A stretch of DNA of 64,000 nt from CALHVX01 sp964640725. Its GTDB lineage: Bacteria > Pseudomonadota > Gammaproteobacteria > Pseudomonadales > Azotimanducaceae. Below the pieces are notes generated by a model, which was not told the origin of the DNA, ran no database searches, and saw only the letters and a program-made list of their open reading frames with translations. This document shows, piece after piece, positions 1-8,787 of the stretch; the first letter of the stretch is position 1, and the number at the start of each line of letters is the position of its first letter. The stretch lies in NCBI GenBank assembly GCA_964640725.1, contig CAZXIJ010000018.1:1-64000 (forward strand), in the 5' to 3' direction. The position numbers and the translations under genes were made by a program.

Positions 1-11
1 CCGGGACGGGC

Positions 12-1793
12 CTACTCGACGCTGTCGAGATCCGGTTCGAAGGCGACGTCGTGGCTCAGCATGACCGGATCCTCGTCCTGCTTGGCGTCGTCCGCGTCCT
101 CGGCTTCGATGCCGATGTGGTAGGTCGCAAAGCCAGGCATCACGAACTGGTTCAGGGCCATGCCGATCACGCGGCCGGAGAAGGGCGAGCGGATCTCTTC
201 CTGCTCGTTGCTGATCGGGTCGGTCACCGTGCCCAGCAGGTCGTCGCGCTTGATGCGCTTGCCCAGCTTGATCTTGCTGAACAGAATGCCGCCGGTGTCA
301 GCACGAACCCACTCCGAGGTGTAGTACACGGGCTCGGGCCCGCCGCGAATGCCGCGCTTGTCGTACATGCCCAGGGTTTCGAGGAGCGTGAAGACACCGC
401 GCACGCTCTCGCGGACCTCGTCGTCCTGCAGGCGCAACGGCTCGCCGGCCTCCAGCGTTACCGCGGGAATCCCGGCCTCGACGGCGGCGCGGCGCAGGGT
501 GCCAACGCCCCCCTCGCTGTGCAGGATGATCGTGGAGCCAAAGCCTTCGGTCAGCTTGACCACCGCCTCGTTGTCCAGATTGGCGCGCAGCTGCGGCAGG
601 TTGGTGCGGTGGAAAGAGCCCGTATGCAGATCGACCAGGCCATCACAGCGCACGATCACTTCCCGAAAGAACGAGTACGCGATGCGTGAGGCCGAGCTGC
701 CGCGCGGGTGCCCGGGAAAGAAGCGATTCAGGTCGCGGCGATCCGGCAGGTAGCGGCTGTGGCGCTGGAAGCCGGCCATGTTGACGATGGGCACACCGAT
801 CAGGGTGCCGTTCAGCTTTTCTGGCGGAATGCTGTGGATGATGCGACGTACGGTCTCGATGCCGTTGAGCTCATCTCCGTGTACGGCAGCCGTCAGACAC
901 AGCGTCGGCCCTTGCTGGGCGCCGTGGGACACAATGACCGGGGTTGGCACCGTGGTGCCCGAGAAGGCTTCAGTGGCGTTCCAGGTGAGCCGTTCCATGG
1001 TCCCGGCTTCGACGGTGCGCCCCAGCATGGCAAAGGGTTCCTGCATGGGTGGCAGATCTTTCTTGGTCTGGGCGCTGGCGAGGACCGCAGCGGCTTCGGC
1101 GGCGTCGGCCTCGGCCCGGGCAGACAGGACCTCATCGACGGCCGCTTCGGTCACTTCCGCCTCCGGGTTGTCCCCGGGTACCGCCGCCAGGGCTTCGGGC
1201 AGCCCCCCGGGCGCTGTTTCTCGAATTGCGGCTTCAGGCAGGACGTCGGCCAGCGGTGCGGTGACCTCGTCCAGCAGTTCTTCGGCGGCCAGGGCGGTTT
1301 CGGCGGCGTCGCTGCCGACCAGGGCGGTGCCCTCTGCTTCCGGGACGCTCGTGGCTGTGTTGCTGTCGCTGGCAGGGGCGGTCGCCGGGGCTTCGGGGTC
1401 GGGCTCGCCGGTGCTGACTGCGGCGGCTTGCGCGGCCGTATCAGCGGGTTCGAGCGCGCTCACGGGCTCCAGCACCGCGTCCCGGGCGGACGGTATGTCG
1501 TCGGTGCGGGCGGCGGTCTCGCCTTCCTCGGTTTCCCGGGCGCTGCTCAGCGCCGGGGCCAGGCGCCGGGCCGTCGTCGCTTGCACGGGCTCGCCCAGGG
1601 CCAGGGACAGGGAGCGCGCGGGCAGGCTGCGCTCGTCAAACAGAGGCAGGGTCGCAGGCGCACTGTCCGCAGCGGCTGCGGGGCCGGGCAGGTCGGCTTC
1701 TGCCGCCATGGCGTCCGGCGCGCCCTGGCTGGCAGGGACGAATGCGCAAAGCAACAGCAGCGCAGCAGCGGTAGTGGGGATCGAGCCGTCCAT
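12..1793 (-). CDS. Succinylglutamate desuccinylase/aspartoacylase-family zinc hydrolase with long N-terminal extension
   Basis: A 593-residue protein whose C-terminal ~340 residues match the AstE/AspA family of zinc amidohydrolases. Visible zinc ligands are H305 and E308 in HGDELNG and H390 in DLHTG; the family motif DRRDLNRFFPG lies at 351-361 and TLEAGE near 446-451. Family members cleave N-acyl amino acids or related amides; the substrate here is unknown. Residues 1-24 look like a Sec signal peptide ending in ASQG, so the enzyme is probably exported. Residues ~30-240 are a low-complexity Ala/Glu/Pro/Asp stretch absent from ordinary family members. The extension is in frame with no break, so I keep the far upstream ATG, though the ribosome binding site is weak. 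It is transcribed alone, divergent from the peroxiredoxin. Confidence 0.85.
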   Translation of the reverse strand: MDGSIPTTAAALLLLCAFVPASQGAPDAMAAEADLPGPAAAADSAPATLPLFDERSLPARSLSLALGEPVQATTARRLAPALSSARETEEGETAARTDDIPSARDAVLEPVSALEPADTAAQAAAVSTGEPDPEAPATAPASDSNTATSVPEAEGTALVGSDAAETALAAEELLDEVTAPLADVLPEAAIRETAPGGLPEALAAVPGDNPEAEVTEAAVDEVLSARAEADAAEAAAVLASAQTKKDLPPMQEPFAMLGRTVEAGTMERLTWNATEAFSGTTVPTPVIVSHGAQQGPTLCLTAAVHGDELNGIETVRRIIHSIPPEKLNGTLIGVPIVNMAGFQRHSRYLPDRRDLNRFFPGHPRGSSASRIAYSFFREVIVRCDGLVDLHTGSFHRTNLPQLRANLDNEAVVKLTEGFGSTIILHSEGGVGTLRRAAVEAGIPAVTLEAGEPLRLQDDEVRESVRGVFTLLETLGMYDKRGIRGGPEPVYYTSEWVRADTGGILFSKIKLGKRIKRDDLLGTVTDPISNEQEEIRSPFSGRVIGMALNQFVMPGFATYHIGIEAEDADDAKQDEDPVMLSHDVAFEPDLDSVE

Positions 1794-2106
1794 TTACTTT
1801 CGATTCTTTCTGGAAAAGCGGGCTATCTTGTTGCTTTCAATGATCTTGTGTGATGGTTGGTTTGAATGCAACGAAACCTGGCGCCGACGGGGCAGGCGAT
1901 TGTGGATCGCGCTGCTGCGTTGACAGTTTCACGAGCCATTGCCCAAACTGCGCCGCCATCTTAGCGGCTCGTTGCGCTGGTGCAGTTAAGCAGTCTGTAA
2001 TCCTCAGCGCTGGCGGCGAACGGAACCTCAAAACGAGACCTGGTTCCGCGGGCCGCGATCGCGATGGCAGTGTATTCAGTCCCCACAGCACAAATCAGGA
2101 ACGACC
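1794..2106. other. Divergent intergenic region, no gene seen
   Basis: These 313 bases separate the divergent hydrolase and peroxiredoxin genes and must hold both promoters. A TTGACA hexamer lies at 1920-1925, but no convincing -10 box follows at normal spacing. An AGGA at 2097-2100 serves the peroxiredoxin. Open frames here lack a start with a ribosome binding site and resemble no family I know. Confidence 0.5.
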
Positions 2107-2586
2107 ATGACGATTCAAGAAGGCGACAAGATTCCGGCAGCCACCCTGCATGTAATGGAAGACGGCAAGCCCGCCGCGAAAACGACCGACGAGCTGTTTT
2201 CCGGCAAGAAGGTCGTGTTGTTCGCGGTGCCCGGGGCCTTCACCCCGACCTGCTCTCAGGCGCACCTGCCGGGCTACGTGGTCCATGCGGACGATATCCT
2301 CGCGAAGGGCGTCGACAGCATCATCTGTATGTCGGTGAATGACGCCTTTGTCATGGGCGCCTGGGGCGAAGGCGCCAACGCCGAAAAGCTGATTATGGCC
2401 GGAGACGGCAACGGCGAACTTACCGCGGCCCTGGGCCTTGAGCTCGACGGGACCGGTTTCGGGCTGGGCAAGCGGTCGCAGCGCTTCGCCATGATCGTCG
2501 ACGACGGCACGGTCACCACGCTTGCGGTGGAAGCGCCCGGCGCCTTTGAAGTGAGCAAGGCTGAGGCGATGCTCGCCGCGCTCTAG
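2107..2586 (+). CDS. Peroxiredoxin, type II / Prx5-like
   Basis: A 159-residue thiol peroxidase of the Prx5/type II group that reduces H2O2 and organic hydroperoxides in the cytoplasm, often with glutaredoxin or glutathione as reductant. The peroxidatic cysteine is C49 in PGAFTPTCS (42-50). A second cysteine, C74 in SIICMSV, is 25 residues downstream, the spacing of peroxidatic and resolving cysteines in plant type II enzymes, so an atypical 2-Cys mechanism is possible. Length is normal for the family. An AGGA six bases upstream supports the ATG. The gene stands alone, in a neighbourhood rich in glutathione enzymes. Confidence 0.93.
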   Translation: MTIQEGDKIPAATLHVMEDGKPAAKTTDELFSGKKVVLFAVPGAFTPTCSQAHLPGYVVHADDILAKGVDSIICMSVNDAFVMGAWGEGANAEKLIMAGDGNGELTAALGLELDGTGFGLGKRSQRFAMIVDDGTVTTLAVEAPGAFEVSKAEAMLAAL

Positions 2587-2594
2587 CCTCCGCT

Positions 2595-2616
2595 GGCACG
2601 GCGCTGGACGCGTGCC
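2595..2616. terminator. Weak hairpin between convergent genes
   Basis: A perfect 6-bp stem, GGCACG with CGTGCC, around a 10-base loop, sits just past the peroxiredoxin stop and before the convergent tesB stop. No T-run follows on either strand, so a role in termination is only suggested by position. Confidence 0.3.
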
Positions 2617-2630
2617 TGTGCTGTGCCGCC

Positions 2631-3536
2631 CTAAGCTGCGCCCCCGCGCTCTGCCACGGAGCGCTCGGCCGCGGCCCGGGCGCTGTCGCTGATCGGCCGG
2701 ATCAGACATTCCTGGGCGGCCGTTGCGACCAGGTCCCCCTGGGCATTGTAAAAGCGCCCGCGCACGAAGCCCCGGGCGCCAGCGGCGCTTGGCGAAGTCT
2801 TCGCAAACAGCAGCCACTCGTCGGCCCGGAACGGTCGGTGGTACCACATGGCGTGGTCCAGGCTCGTGCCCATGATGTCGTCCCGGGTGGGGCTGCGGGG
2901 GTGGGGCAGCGTCGCTGTGCTCATGAAATCCATGTCTGACATGTAGGCCAGCATCGCCAGGTGCACCTCCGGGTCGTCCGGCAAGGGGTCGGCGGTGCGA
3001 ATCCAGGTGTGCTTGACCGGGCTGTGCTGGCCTTCGGTGGTCAGAAACAGGCGCTCGACCTGACGGCTGTCGATGGCTTTGAAGCGGAAGGCGAAGCGCT
3101 TGATCTCCGGCCGCTTGCGCGCCAGCTCTTCGTAGACGCTGCGATCCGTTCGCAGGGCCCCAGGCGGCGGCACGTCGGGCATGGCCTCGCGGTGTTCCAG
3201 GCCCTCTTCCCGAACGTGCCAGGACGATGCCAGCTCGAAGATGGCTCGACCGTGCTGGATCGCCACCACCCGCCGGGTGCTGAAGCTGCGACCGTCCCGA
3301 ATCGGGTCGACCTCGTAAAGGATGGGCAGCTTCCAGTCGCCGGCCCGCAGGAAGTAGCCGTGCAGCGAATGCATCTGGTGTTCGGGCCGCACGGTGCGAC
3401 AGGCCGAAGCGATGGCCTGCGCCAGCACCTGGCCACCGAACACGTGTTCCGTGTTGTGGCACTGGCCGCGGTACAGGTTCTGCTCGATGCGTTCGACGTT
3501 GAGCAGGTTGACGATTTCTTCTAGAACGGCATTCAT
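2631..3536 (-). CDS. tesB: Acyl-CoA thioesterase II
   Basis: A 301-residue double-hotdog thioesterase that hydrolyses medium and long acyl-CoA to free fatty acid and CoA. The length matches E. coli TesB (about 286). The first hotdog begins with the family pattern NTEHVFGGQVLAQA (near 27-40). The second carries SLDHAMWYHRPF, which supplies the catalytic aspartate, and a late AAQECLIR segment, which supplies the catalytic glutamine. The gene runs convergent to the peroxiredoxin and divergent from the GST at 3591. A role in fatty-acid turnover fits the family; nothing in the context refines it. Confidence 0.95.
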   Translation of the reverse strand: MNAVLEEIVNLLNVERIEQNLYRGQCHNTEHVFGGQVLAQAIASACRTVRPEHQMHSLHGYFLRAGDWKLPILYEVDPIRDGRSFSTRRVVAIQHGRAIFELASSWHVREEGLEHREAMPDVPPPGALRTDRSVYEELARKRPEIKRFAFRFKAIDSRQVERLFLTTEGQHSPVKHTWIRTADPLPDDPEVHLAMLAYMSDMDFMSTATLPHPRSPTRDDIMGTSLDHAMWYHRPFRADEWLLFAKTSPSAAGARGFVRGRFYNAQGDLVATAAQECLIRPISDSARAAAERSVAERGGAA

Positions 3537-3590
3537 CGTGCGATGCTAGCAGACCTGCACCGTTTTCATGCCCAGTCTGGAGCCCCTGCC

Positions 3591-4199
3591 ATGAGCCTGA
3601 CCCTTTACGGCCAGTCCGGAAGCCGCGCCGTGCGCAGCCTTTGGATGCTGGAGGAACTCGATCTCGAGTATCGCCACGTCCCCACCACCTTCAGCGAGGA
3701 CGCCAAAGCGCCGGAGTTCAAGGACATCAACGCCTTCGCGCGCATTCCGGCGCTGGTGGATGGCGACCTGCACCTGGGCGAGTCCATGGCCATCAACCTG
3801 TATCTCGCTCAGCGCGAGGGCGGCGAGCTGCAGCCAGCCGGCGCCGCGGACCAGGCCCGGGCACTGCACTACAGTTTCTGGGTCATGACCGAAGTCGAGA
3901 AAACCTTGCTCAACGGCCTGTGCTATGTGCGCGGTCTGTTCGGGCTGCCGGTTTCCGCCGAAAAGGCGGCGCGCTGCTTTGCCGATCTGGCCCCGGCCTT
4001 TGCCCGGCTCGAAGAGGCGCTGAGCGATCGGCCCTACCTGCTGGGCGAGACCTTTACCGTGGCCGACCTGAACGTGGCCAGCGTACTGCTGTGGGCCCGC
4101 AATGCGCGGGTGGACCTGGCCGCTTATCCGCTGCTGGACGGTTGGCTAACGCGTTGCCTCGCGCGCCCGGCCCTGGCCCTGGCACAAGCGAAACCTTGA
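3591..4199 (+). CDS. Glutathione S-transferase family protein
   Basis: A 202-residue two-domain GST. The thioredoxin-like N-terminal domain begins LTLYGQSGSRAVRS, where a serine near residue 9-11 is the likely glutathione-activating residue. IPALVDGDLHLGESMAI holds the cis-proline and the ES motif that binds the glutathione gamma-glutamyl group. The all-helical domain follows, with the family helix AFARLEEALSDRPYLLG and FTVADLN. I choose the ATG at 3591 because GGAG lies 8 bases upstream and it places the first beta strand at the N-terminus; an in-frame ATG at 3543 would add 16 unrelated residues. It lies 9 bases before gloB and is probably co-transcribed with it. Confidence 0.92.
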   Translation: MSLTLYGQSGSRAVRSLWMLEELDLEYRHVPTTFSEDAKAPEFKDINAFARIPALVDGDLHLGESMAINLYLAQREGGELQPAGAADQARALHYSFWVMTEVEKTLLNGLCYVRGLFGLPVSAEKAARCFADLAPAFARLEEALSDRPYLLGETFTVADLNVASVLLWARNARVDLAAYPLLDGWLTRCLARPALALAQAKP

Positions 4200-4208
4200 G
4201 GAGGAATC

Positions 4209-4973
4209 ATGTTTGAAGTTCATCAGTTTCCCTGTCTGAGCGACAACTACGGATTTCTGCTGCACGATCCTGACAGCGGCGAGACGGTCACTATCGATAC
4301 GCCGGAAGTAGACGCGATCAATGCGGCGCTGGAGGCGCGGGGCTGGCGCCTGACTGCGATCTGGAACACCCACCATCACTTCGATCATGCCGGGGGCAAC
4401 GAGGCGCTCAAGGCACGCTGGGGCTGTGAGGTTGTGGGTGCCGCAGCGGATGCGCACCGGATTCCAGGCATCGACCGGCGCGTGGCTGAGGGCGATATCG
4501 TCACCCTGGGCAAGGCGCAAGCCCGGGTCATCGAGACCCCCGGCCATACCAGCGGCCACATCGCCTTTTACTTTGCCGAGGCCGGCCGGGCCTTTGTGGG
4601 CGATACGCTGTTCGCGCTGGGTTGCGGTCGTCTCTTTGAAGGCACGCCGGCGCAAATGTGGGACAGCCTCAGCAAGCTGATGGCGCTGCCGGACGACACG
4701 GCGGTGTATTGCGCCCACGAGTACACGGCAGCCAACGCAGCCTTCGCGCTGTCCGTGGACCCGGGCAACGCGGCCCTGCAGCAGCGGGCGGAAGACATTC
4801 GCGCCCTGCGCGAGCGCGACGAACCGACGGTGCCCACGGTCATCGGGCTGGAAAAGCGCACCAATCCGTTCCTGCGTGCGGACGACGATGCGCTGGCAGC
4901 CTCGCTGGCGTTGGCGGATGCTGCGCCGGTGGCGGTGTTTGCAGAAACGCGGCGCCGCAAGGACAGCTTCTAG
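4209..4973 (+). CDS. gloB: Hydroxyacylglutathione hydrolase (glyoxalase II)
   Basis: A 254-residue metallo-beta-lactamase-fold enzyme that hydrolyses S-lactoylglutathione to D-lactate and glutathione, the second step of methylglyoxal detoxification. The dinuclear metal motif is complete: THHHFDH at 54-60, then ETPGHTSGH, VGDTLFALGCGRLFEG and YCAHEYT. The C-terminal NPFLRAD loop, which contacts glutathione, is present, and the length is typical. GAGGA immediately upstream is a strong ribosome binding site. Co-transcription with the upstream GST fits a shared glutathione role. A probable glyoxalase I start is also seen at 44274-44302. Confidence 0.96.
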   Translation: MFEVHQFPCLSDNYGFLLHDPDSGETVTIDTPEVDAINAALEARGWRLTAIWNTHHHFDHAGGNEALKARWGCEVVGAAADAHRIPGIDRRVAEGDIVTLGKAQARVIETPGHTSGHIAFYFAEAGRAFVGDTLFALGCGRLFEGTPAQMWDSLSKLMALPDDTAVYCAHEYTAANAAFALSVDPGNAALQQRAEDIRALRERDEPTVPTVIGLEKRTNPFLRADDDALAASLALADAAPVAVFAETRRRKDSF

Positions 4974-4996
4974 CGACCGGGCGGCGCCCCCGCGGC

Positions 4997-7135
4997 TCAG
5001 GGGCGGTAGCTGCGATCCAGGTTCGCCTTCAGGGCGGCCTCGGTGTACAGCGGGCGCCGCATCTCTTCCCGGGCGAAAGCGCGAGCCTGATCGCTGTAGT
5101 GCGGCGATTCCGGATCCGTCATGTTGGCGCCGTGATGATGCGTGCCCTGCACGGACAGCGCGCCGTCCTGGTCAAAGGTCACCAGGTAGTACAGGCCGTC
5201 ACCGCCCAGGTTGGTGAGGTAGCCGTCTTCTTCCAGCCCCCGGCCATAGATGGCCCGGAGCGTGTCGGGCCCGCCGCCAATCGGCTCGTTGACCGCACCG
5301 CGGATGTGGCGATTGACCTCGCCCCAGGCCGGGTCAATGCGGCCGGTCGCGGCAGTCAGGGTTTCTGTGCAGCCGCTGAGCACCGGCTCGACCGGCGGCG
5401 GCTGCCGACCGGCCTGTTCCGCCAGCCACTCCACCGACAGCACGCAAACGCCCAGGGCCGCGCCGCGATTGTCGATGTCCGTTGAGCGGTTCCAGCCCTC
5501 CAGCAACGCGATGGCCGGAGCCAGCGCCGCAGGCGGGTTTGCCAGGTCAAAGAGCTGCGCCAGGTAGCGGTAGCCGCGGTAGTTGGCGGAGTAGGTCTTG
5601 TCGTGCTTGAAGGCGATGAAGTCTGCGGCACTGACCTGATCCATGGCCTGCAGCAGCTCCAGCCCGCGCACCGCGCGATTGGTGATGCGGCTCTGGTAGT
5701 CCTGGGGCCGTTCCGTCGTCGCCGGGTCCGGGTTGTCGCCTTCACCGGACACCGCGAAGGGCGTCTGGTTGGCGCTGTGCACGAAACCCGAGGCAGGGTT
5801 CACCACCTGGGGCAGGGCGTCGAAGGGCAGGACCTCGTCCCAGATCAAGTCTGAGCGGTCCCCCGGCAGGACCCCTCGGTAGTCCCAGCCGGGCAGGCGC
5901 CGGGGCATGCGGGCGTTGTGCACGAAGGCGATGTTGCCCTCCCGGTCCGCGTAGACAAAGTTGAAGCTGGCGAAGCTCTGCATGGCCAGCGCGGATCGCC
6001 ACTCCTCGTAGCTGCGGGCCTTGTTCATGCGCAGCCACTGCTCGGGCTGGCGAATCTGCTGCCGGCCCGCGACGCGGACGGCGTAGTGCCCGTGGCTGGT
6101 TTCCATCACCGGGCCGTGGGCGCTGTACAGGGCGCGGCGCTTGATGGTCTTTTTGATCGGGCCGAACAGCTTGACCCTGAAGCGAATCTCCCGCGTCTCG
6201 AAATCGCGCCACTGACCGTCCAGACGATACTGCAGGGCGTTGTCCGGATTCAGGGTCAGGCGGTAGACGTCCACCATATCGGGCTTGTTGACGGTGACGC
6301 CCCAGGCCAGATGGCGGTTAAAGCCCAGGCTGATCTGCGGGCTGCCGGGAAACTGCCCGCCCATGATGTCCAGGCCCTCGTCGCTTTTGACGTGTGCCTC
6401 GTACCAGGACAGGGGACCGGTCGTCGGCTGGTGCGAGTTGATCAGCAGCCGCGTGGCCCCGTCGGTGCTTTTGCCCGGCCCGATGGCCGTCGCGTTGCTG
6501 CCGACGGGGATGCTGTCTGCCGTGACGCCGCGCGCCGCGGGTCCTTGCACGATTTCCGGGGGCTCCGTGGCCTCGTTCAGCGCTTTCAGCTCGCCCTCGA
6601 GACCGAAAAACAGCAGGTGCCGCAGCGCGAAGCCCGTGGCGATCTGCTGTCCGGTCACCGGCAGCAGCCGGCGATCAGCCCGGTTGCCGTGCTTGGCGAT
6701 GTAGTAGTTCACGCCGTCGGCGAAGGCTTCCAGGTAGCGGCGGGTCTGCGCGGACAGATCGCTGCTGTAGTTCGCTTCCACCAGCTCCCGAAAGCCGAGC
6801 AGGCGCACCAGGTAGTCCGTGACTGCGGCCTTGCGGCCGTCGGTCTCTGCGGCGATGCCCCGGTTGAAGCGCAGCGTGCCGCGCATGAGTGGCCAGGCAT
6901 CCTCCCCTTGCGCGTAGGCCAGGCCGAAGGCGGCGTCCGCATCAGTTTTGCCGTACACGTGGGGCACACCCCAGCGATCCCGGCGAATGGTGACATCGTA
7001 GCGGTCAGCCAGCGCGAGGTAGGGGGCCAGCTTGCCGGCGGCAGAAGCGCTGCCCGGCAGCCCGACAAAAACCAGCGCACACAGCAGCGATGCTGCTAGG
7101 CTCGCCCGTCCTCTTGCTTTGTGGTTCTGGATCAT
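4997..7135 (-). CDS. Penicillin-acylase-family N-terminal nucleophile hydrolase
   Basis: A ~712-residue exported amidase of the penicillin G acylase / acyl-homoserine-lactone acylase superfamily. Such proteins are cut autocatalytically into alpha and beta chains. The new N-terminus would be the serine in PVGSNATAIGPGKS, about 213 residues from the chosen start. RDRWGVPHVYG near the N-terminus and SHQPTTGP after the nucleophile are family hallmarks. I choose the ATG at 7135 because AAGGA lies 8 bases upstream and it gives a clean signal peptide (basic MIQNHKARGR, hydrophobic core, cleavage near SASAAG). In-frame ATGs at 7159 and 7183 would overlap the divergent rarD start. The substrate could be an acyl-homoserine lactone, a lipopeptide or another amide; sequence cannot decide. 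Confidence 0.9.
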   Translation of the reverse strand: MIQNHKARGRASLAASLLCALVFVGLPGSASAAGKLAPYLALADRYDVTIRRDRWGVPHVYGKTDADAAFGLAYAQGEDAWPLMRGTLRFNRGIAAETDGRKAAVTDYLVRLLGFRELVEANYSSDLSAQTRRYLEAFADGVNYYIAKHGNRADRRLLPVTGQQIATGFALRHLLFFGLEGELKALNEATEPPEIVQGPAARGVTADSIPVGSNATAIGPGKSTDGATRLLINSHQPTTGPLSWYEAHVKSDEGLDIMGGQFPGSPQISLGFNRHLAWGVTVNKPDMVDVYRLTLNPDNALQYRLDGQWRDFETREIRFRVKLFGPIKKTIKRRALYSAHGPVMETSHGHYAVRVAGRQQIRQPEQWLRMNKARSYEEWRSALAMQSFASFNFVYADREGNIAFVHNARMPRRLPGWDYRGVLPGDRSDLIWDEVLPFDALPQVVNPASGFVHSANQTPFAVSGEGDNPDPATTERPQDYQSRITNRAVRGLELLQAMDQVSAADFIAFKHDKTYSANYRGYRYLAQLFDLANPPAALAPAIALLEGWNRSTDIDNRGAALGVCVLSVEWLAEQAGRQPPPVEPVLSGCTETLTAATGRIDPAWGEVNRHIRGAVNEPIGGGPDTLRAIYGRGLEEDGYLTNLGGDGLYYLVTFDQDGALSVQGTHHHGANMTDPESPHYSDQARAFAREEMRRPLYTEAALKANLDRSYRP

Positions 7136-7157
7136 TGCCGATGTCCTTGCAAATTTC

Positions 7158-8111
7158 ATGAAGCGGGCCGGCGACTCTAGCATTTCGGATCAACCGCCCG
7201 TAGCGCCGCCGGCAGCGCAGCGCAGCTCGCAGATTGCGCCGGGCGGCGCGGCTTTTGCGGTGGCCGCGTACACGATCTGGGGGATTGCCCCGGCATACTT
7301 TGTCTGGGTCGGCGATGCGCCTGCCCTGGAGATCCTGTCGCACCGTATTCTGTGGGCGGTGCCGCTGTTGATGGTGCTGCTGACGGTGAGCCGCGAGTGG
7401 CCAACGCTGCTGGGCCTGTCCCGCAGCAAGCTGCTGACGCTGGTGGGCAGCGGGGTGCTCATCGCCACCAATTGGGGTTTGTACATCTACGCCGTGCAGG
7501 CCGAGCGGGTGCTCGAAACCAGCCTGGGCTATTACCTGAACCCGTTGATCAATGTAGCGCTGGGCGTGGTGCTGCTCGCCGAGCGTCTGCGCCGCTGGCA
7601 ATGGGTGGCCGTGGCCCTGGCCGCGCTGGGCGTGGCAAATGAGGTGTTCCACCTGGGCGCCGTGCCCATGTTTGGCCTGACCCTGGCCCTGACCTTCGCG
7701 TTCTATGGCTACGTGCGCAAAGTTGCCGGTGTGGGTTCCGTGGCTGGCCTCATGGTGGAAACCCTGGTGATGGCGCCCTTTGCGCTGGGCTATCTGATTT
7801 GGGCTCACAGCCAGGGCCTGAGCGCGACGGCCAGCGGCGACGGCGCACTGCTGGGCAAGCTGGCTCTCGGCGGCCTGATTACCGTGACGCCGCTGTTGTG
7901 CTTTACCGCTGCGGCGCTGCGTATGCCCCTGTCCGTGCTGGGCCTGTTCCAGTACCTCGCCCCGACCCTTGCGCTGCTGCTGGCGGTGTTTGCCTTTGGC
8001 GAGCCCTTCTTCCCCCACCAGTACCTCACCTTCGGCCTGATCTGGCTTGCATTGGCGGTGTTCACGGTGGAGGGTTGGCGTTCTGGCCGAGCGGAGAACG
8101 CACCCCGATGA
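7158..8111 (+). CDS. rarD: RarD-type EamA-family membrane transporter
   Basis: A 317-residue inner-membrane protein with about ten hydrophobic helices, of the RarD branch of the EamA/DMT superfamily. Diagnostic segments are AAYTIWGIAPAYF in the first helix, EILSHRILWA, LIATNWGLYIYAV and GYYLNPLINV. The transported substrate of RarD proteins is not firmly known. The ATG at 7158 gives a normal length, but no clear Shine-Dalgarno precedes it. Only 22 bases separate it from the start of the divergent acylase. The stop codon overlaps the next gene's start (ATGA), so translation is probably coupled to the GST and P450 that follow. Confidence 0.88.
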   Translation: MKRAGDSSISDQPPVAPPAAQRSSQIAPGGAAFAVAAYTIWGIAPAYFVWVGDAPALEILSHRILWAVPLLMVLLTVSREWPTLLGLSRSKLLTLVGSGVLIATNWGLYIYAVQAERVLETSLGYYLNPLINVALGVVLLAERLRRWQWVAVALAALGVANEVFHLGAVPMFGLTLALTFAFYGYVRKVAGVGSVAGLMVETLVMAPFALGYLIWAHSQGLSATASGDGALLGKLALGGLITVTPLLCFTAAALRMPLSVLGLFQYLAPTLALLLAVFAFGEPFFPHQYLTFGLIWLALAVFTVEGWRSGRAENAPR

Positions 8112-8782
8112 TCCGTCTGTACACCATGGAACGCGACTACCCGTACGGCACCCTGCGCTCCACCAACGGCTCCAAAACCAGGGTTGTGCTGGAGGAGAAA
8201 GGGCTCGCCTACGAAACGATCTGCGTCCGCCCAGGGGATGTCTGGAAGAAGGTGCCCGACATCCTGCGCCGACACCCGCTCGGCAAGGTGCCCTTTGTCG
8301 AGGTCGATACAGATGCTGGCGAGTTTGTGCTCTACGACTCCACGGTGATTAACGAGTACCTGAACGACCTGGTCTCTGAGCCGCCCCTGCTGCCCGCCGA
8401 TCCCCAGGCCCGGGCGATCGTGCGGGCGCGGGAAAACTTTGGCGACGAAGCCATCCTGGTCGGCGCCCTGCCGGCGCTGTGGATGCCCTGGTGGTCGCCG
8501 CCGGAGAAGCGTAACGACGCTGCGATGGAAAGCGCGCGCGAGGCGCTGCGCACGCGGATTTTTCCGGTGCTGACGGACATGCTGGGCGATCAGGAATGGC
8601 TGTGCGGTGCCTTCTCGATGGCCGATGTGCCGATGATGTCGCTGGCGATGGCGCTGCAGGTGGACGGGCTGGTGCCGGAGTCCCAGCCGTTGGCCGCATA
8701 TCTCGAGCGCCTGCGCAGCCGGCCGAGTTACCGCGCGATCAGCCCGGACACGCCGGCACCTGCCAGCCGCGAAACGGACTGA
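8108..8782 (+). CDS. Glutathione S-transferase family protein
   Basis: A 224-residue GST-fold protein. The N-terminal thioredoxin-like domain runs from MIRLYTMER to VINEYLNDLV. HPLGKVPFVEVD supplies the cis-proline and LYDSTVINEYL replaces the usual ES-type motif with DS. The helical domain contains GDQEWLCGAFSMADVPMM. The ATG at 8108 overlaps the rarD stop in an ATGA, giving a start with a proper first beta strand. It sits between rarD and a P450 at overlap-level spacing, so the three are almost certainly one transcript. A role in conjugating or isomerising a P450 product is an inference from position only. Confidence 0.88.
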   Translation: MIRLYTMERDYPYGTLRSTNGSKTRVVLEEKGLAYETICVRPGDVWKKVPDILRRHPLGKVPFVEVDTDAGEFVLYDSTVINEYLNDLVSEPPLLPADPQARAIVRARENFGDEAILVGALPALWMPWWSPPEKRNDAAMESAREALRTRIFPVLTDMLGDQEWLCGAFSMADVPMMSLAMALQVDGLVPESQPLAAYLERLRSRPSYRAISPDTPAPASRETD

Positions 8783-8787
8783 TCGCC

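Noticed and set aside
708..1853. Plus-strand open frames opposite the AstE-like gene, including the low-complexity region
   Set aside because: The repeats of Ala/Glu/Pro codons on the minus strand generate long open frames on the other strand. No motif or start signal supports them.
1920..1925. TTGACA as a -35 box
   Set aside because: No acceptable -10 hexamer is found 16-18 bases downstream, so a promoter cannot be claimed.
1837..2091. An 84-codon minus-strand frame between the hydrolase and peroxiredoxin
   Set aside because: No ribosome binding site, no hydrophobic or conserved pattern, and it would fill the divergent promoter region.
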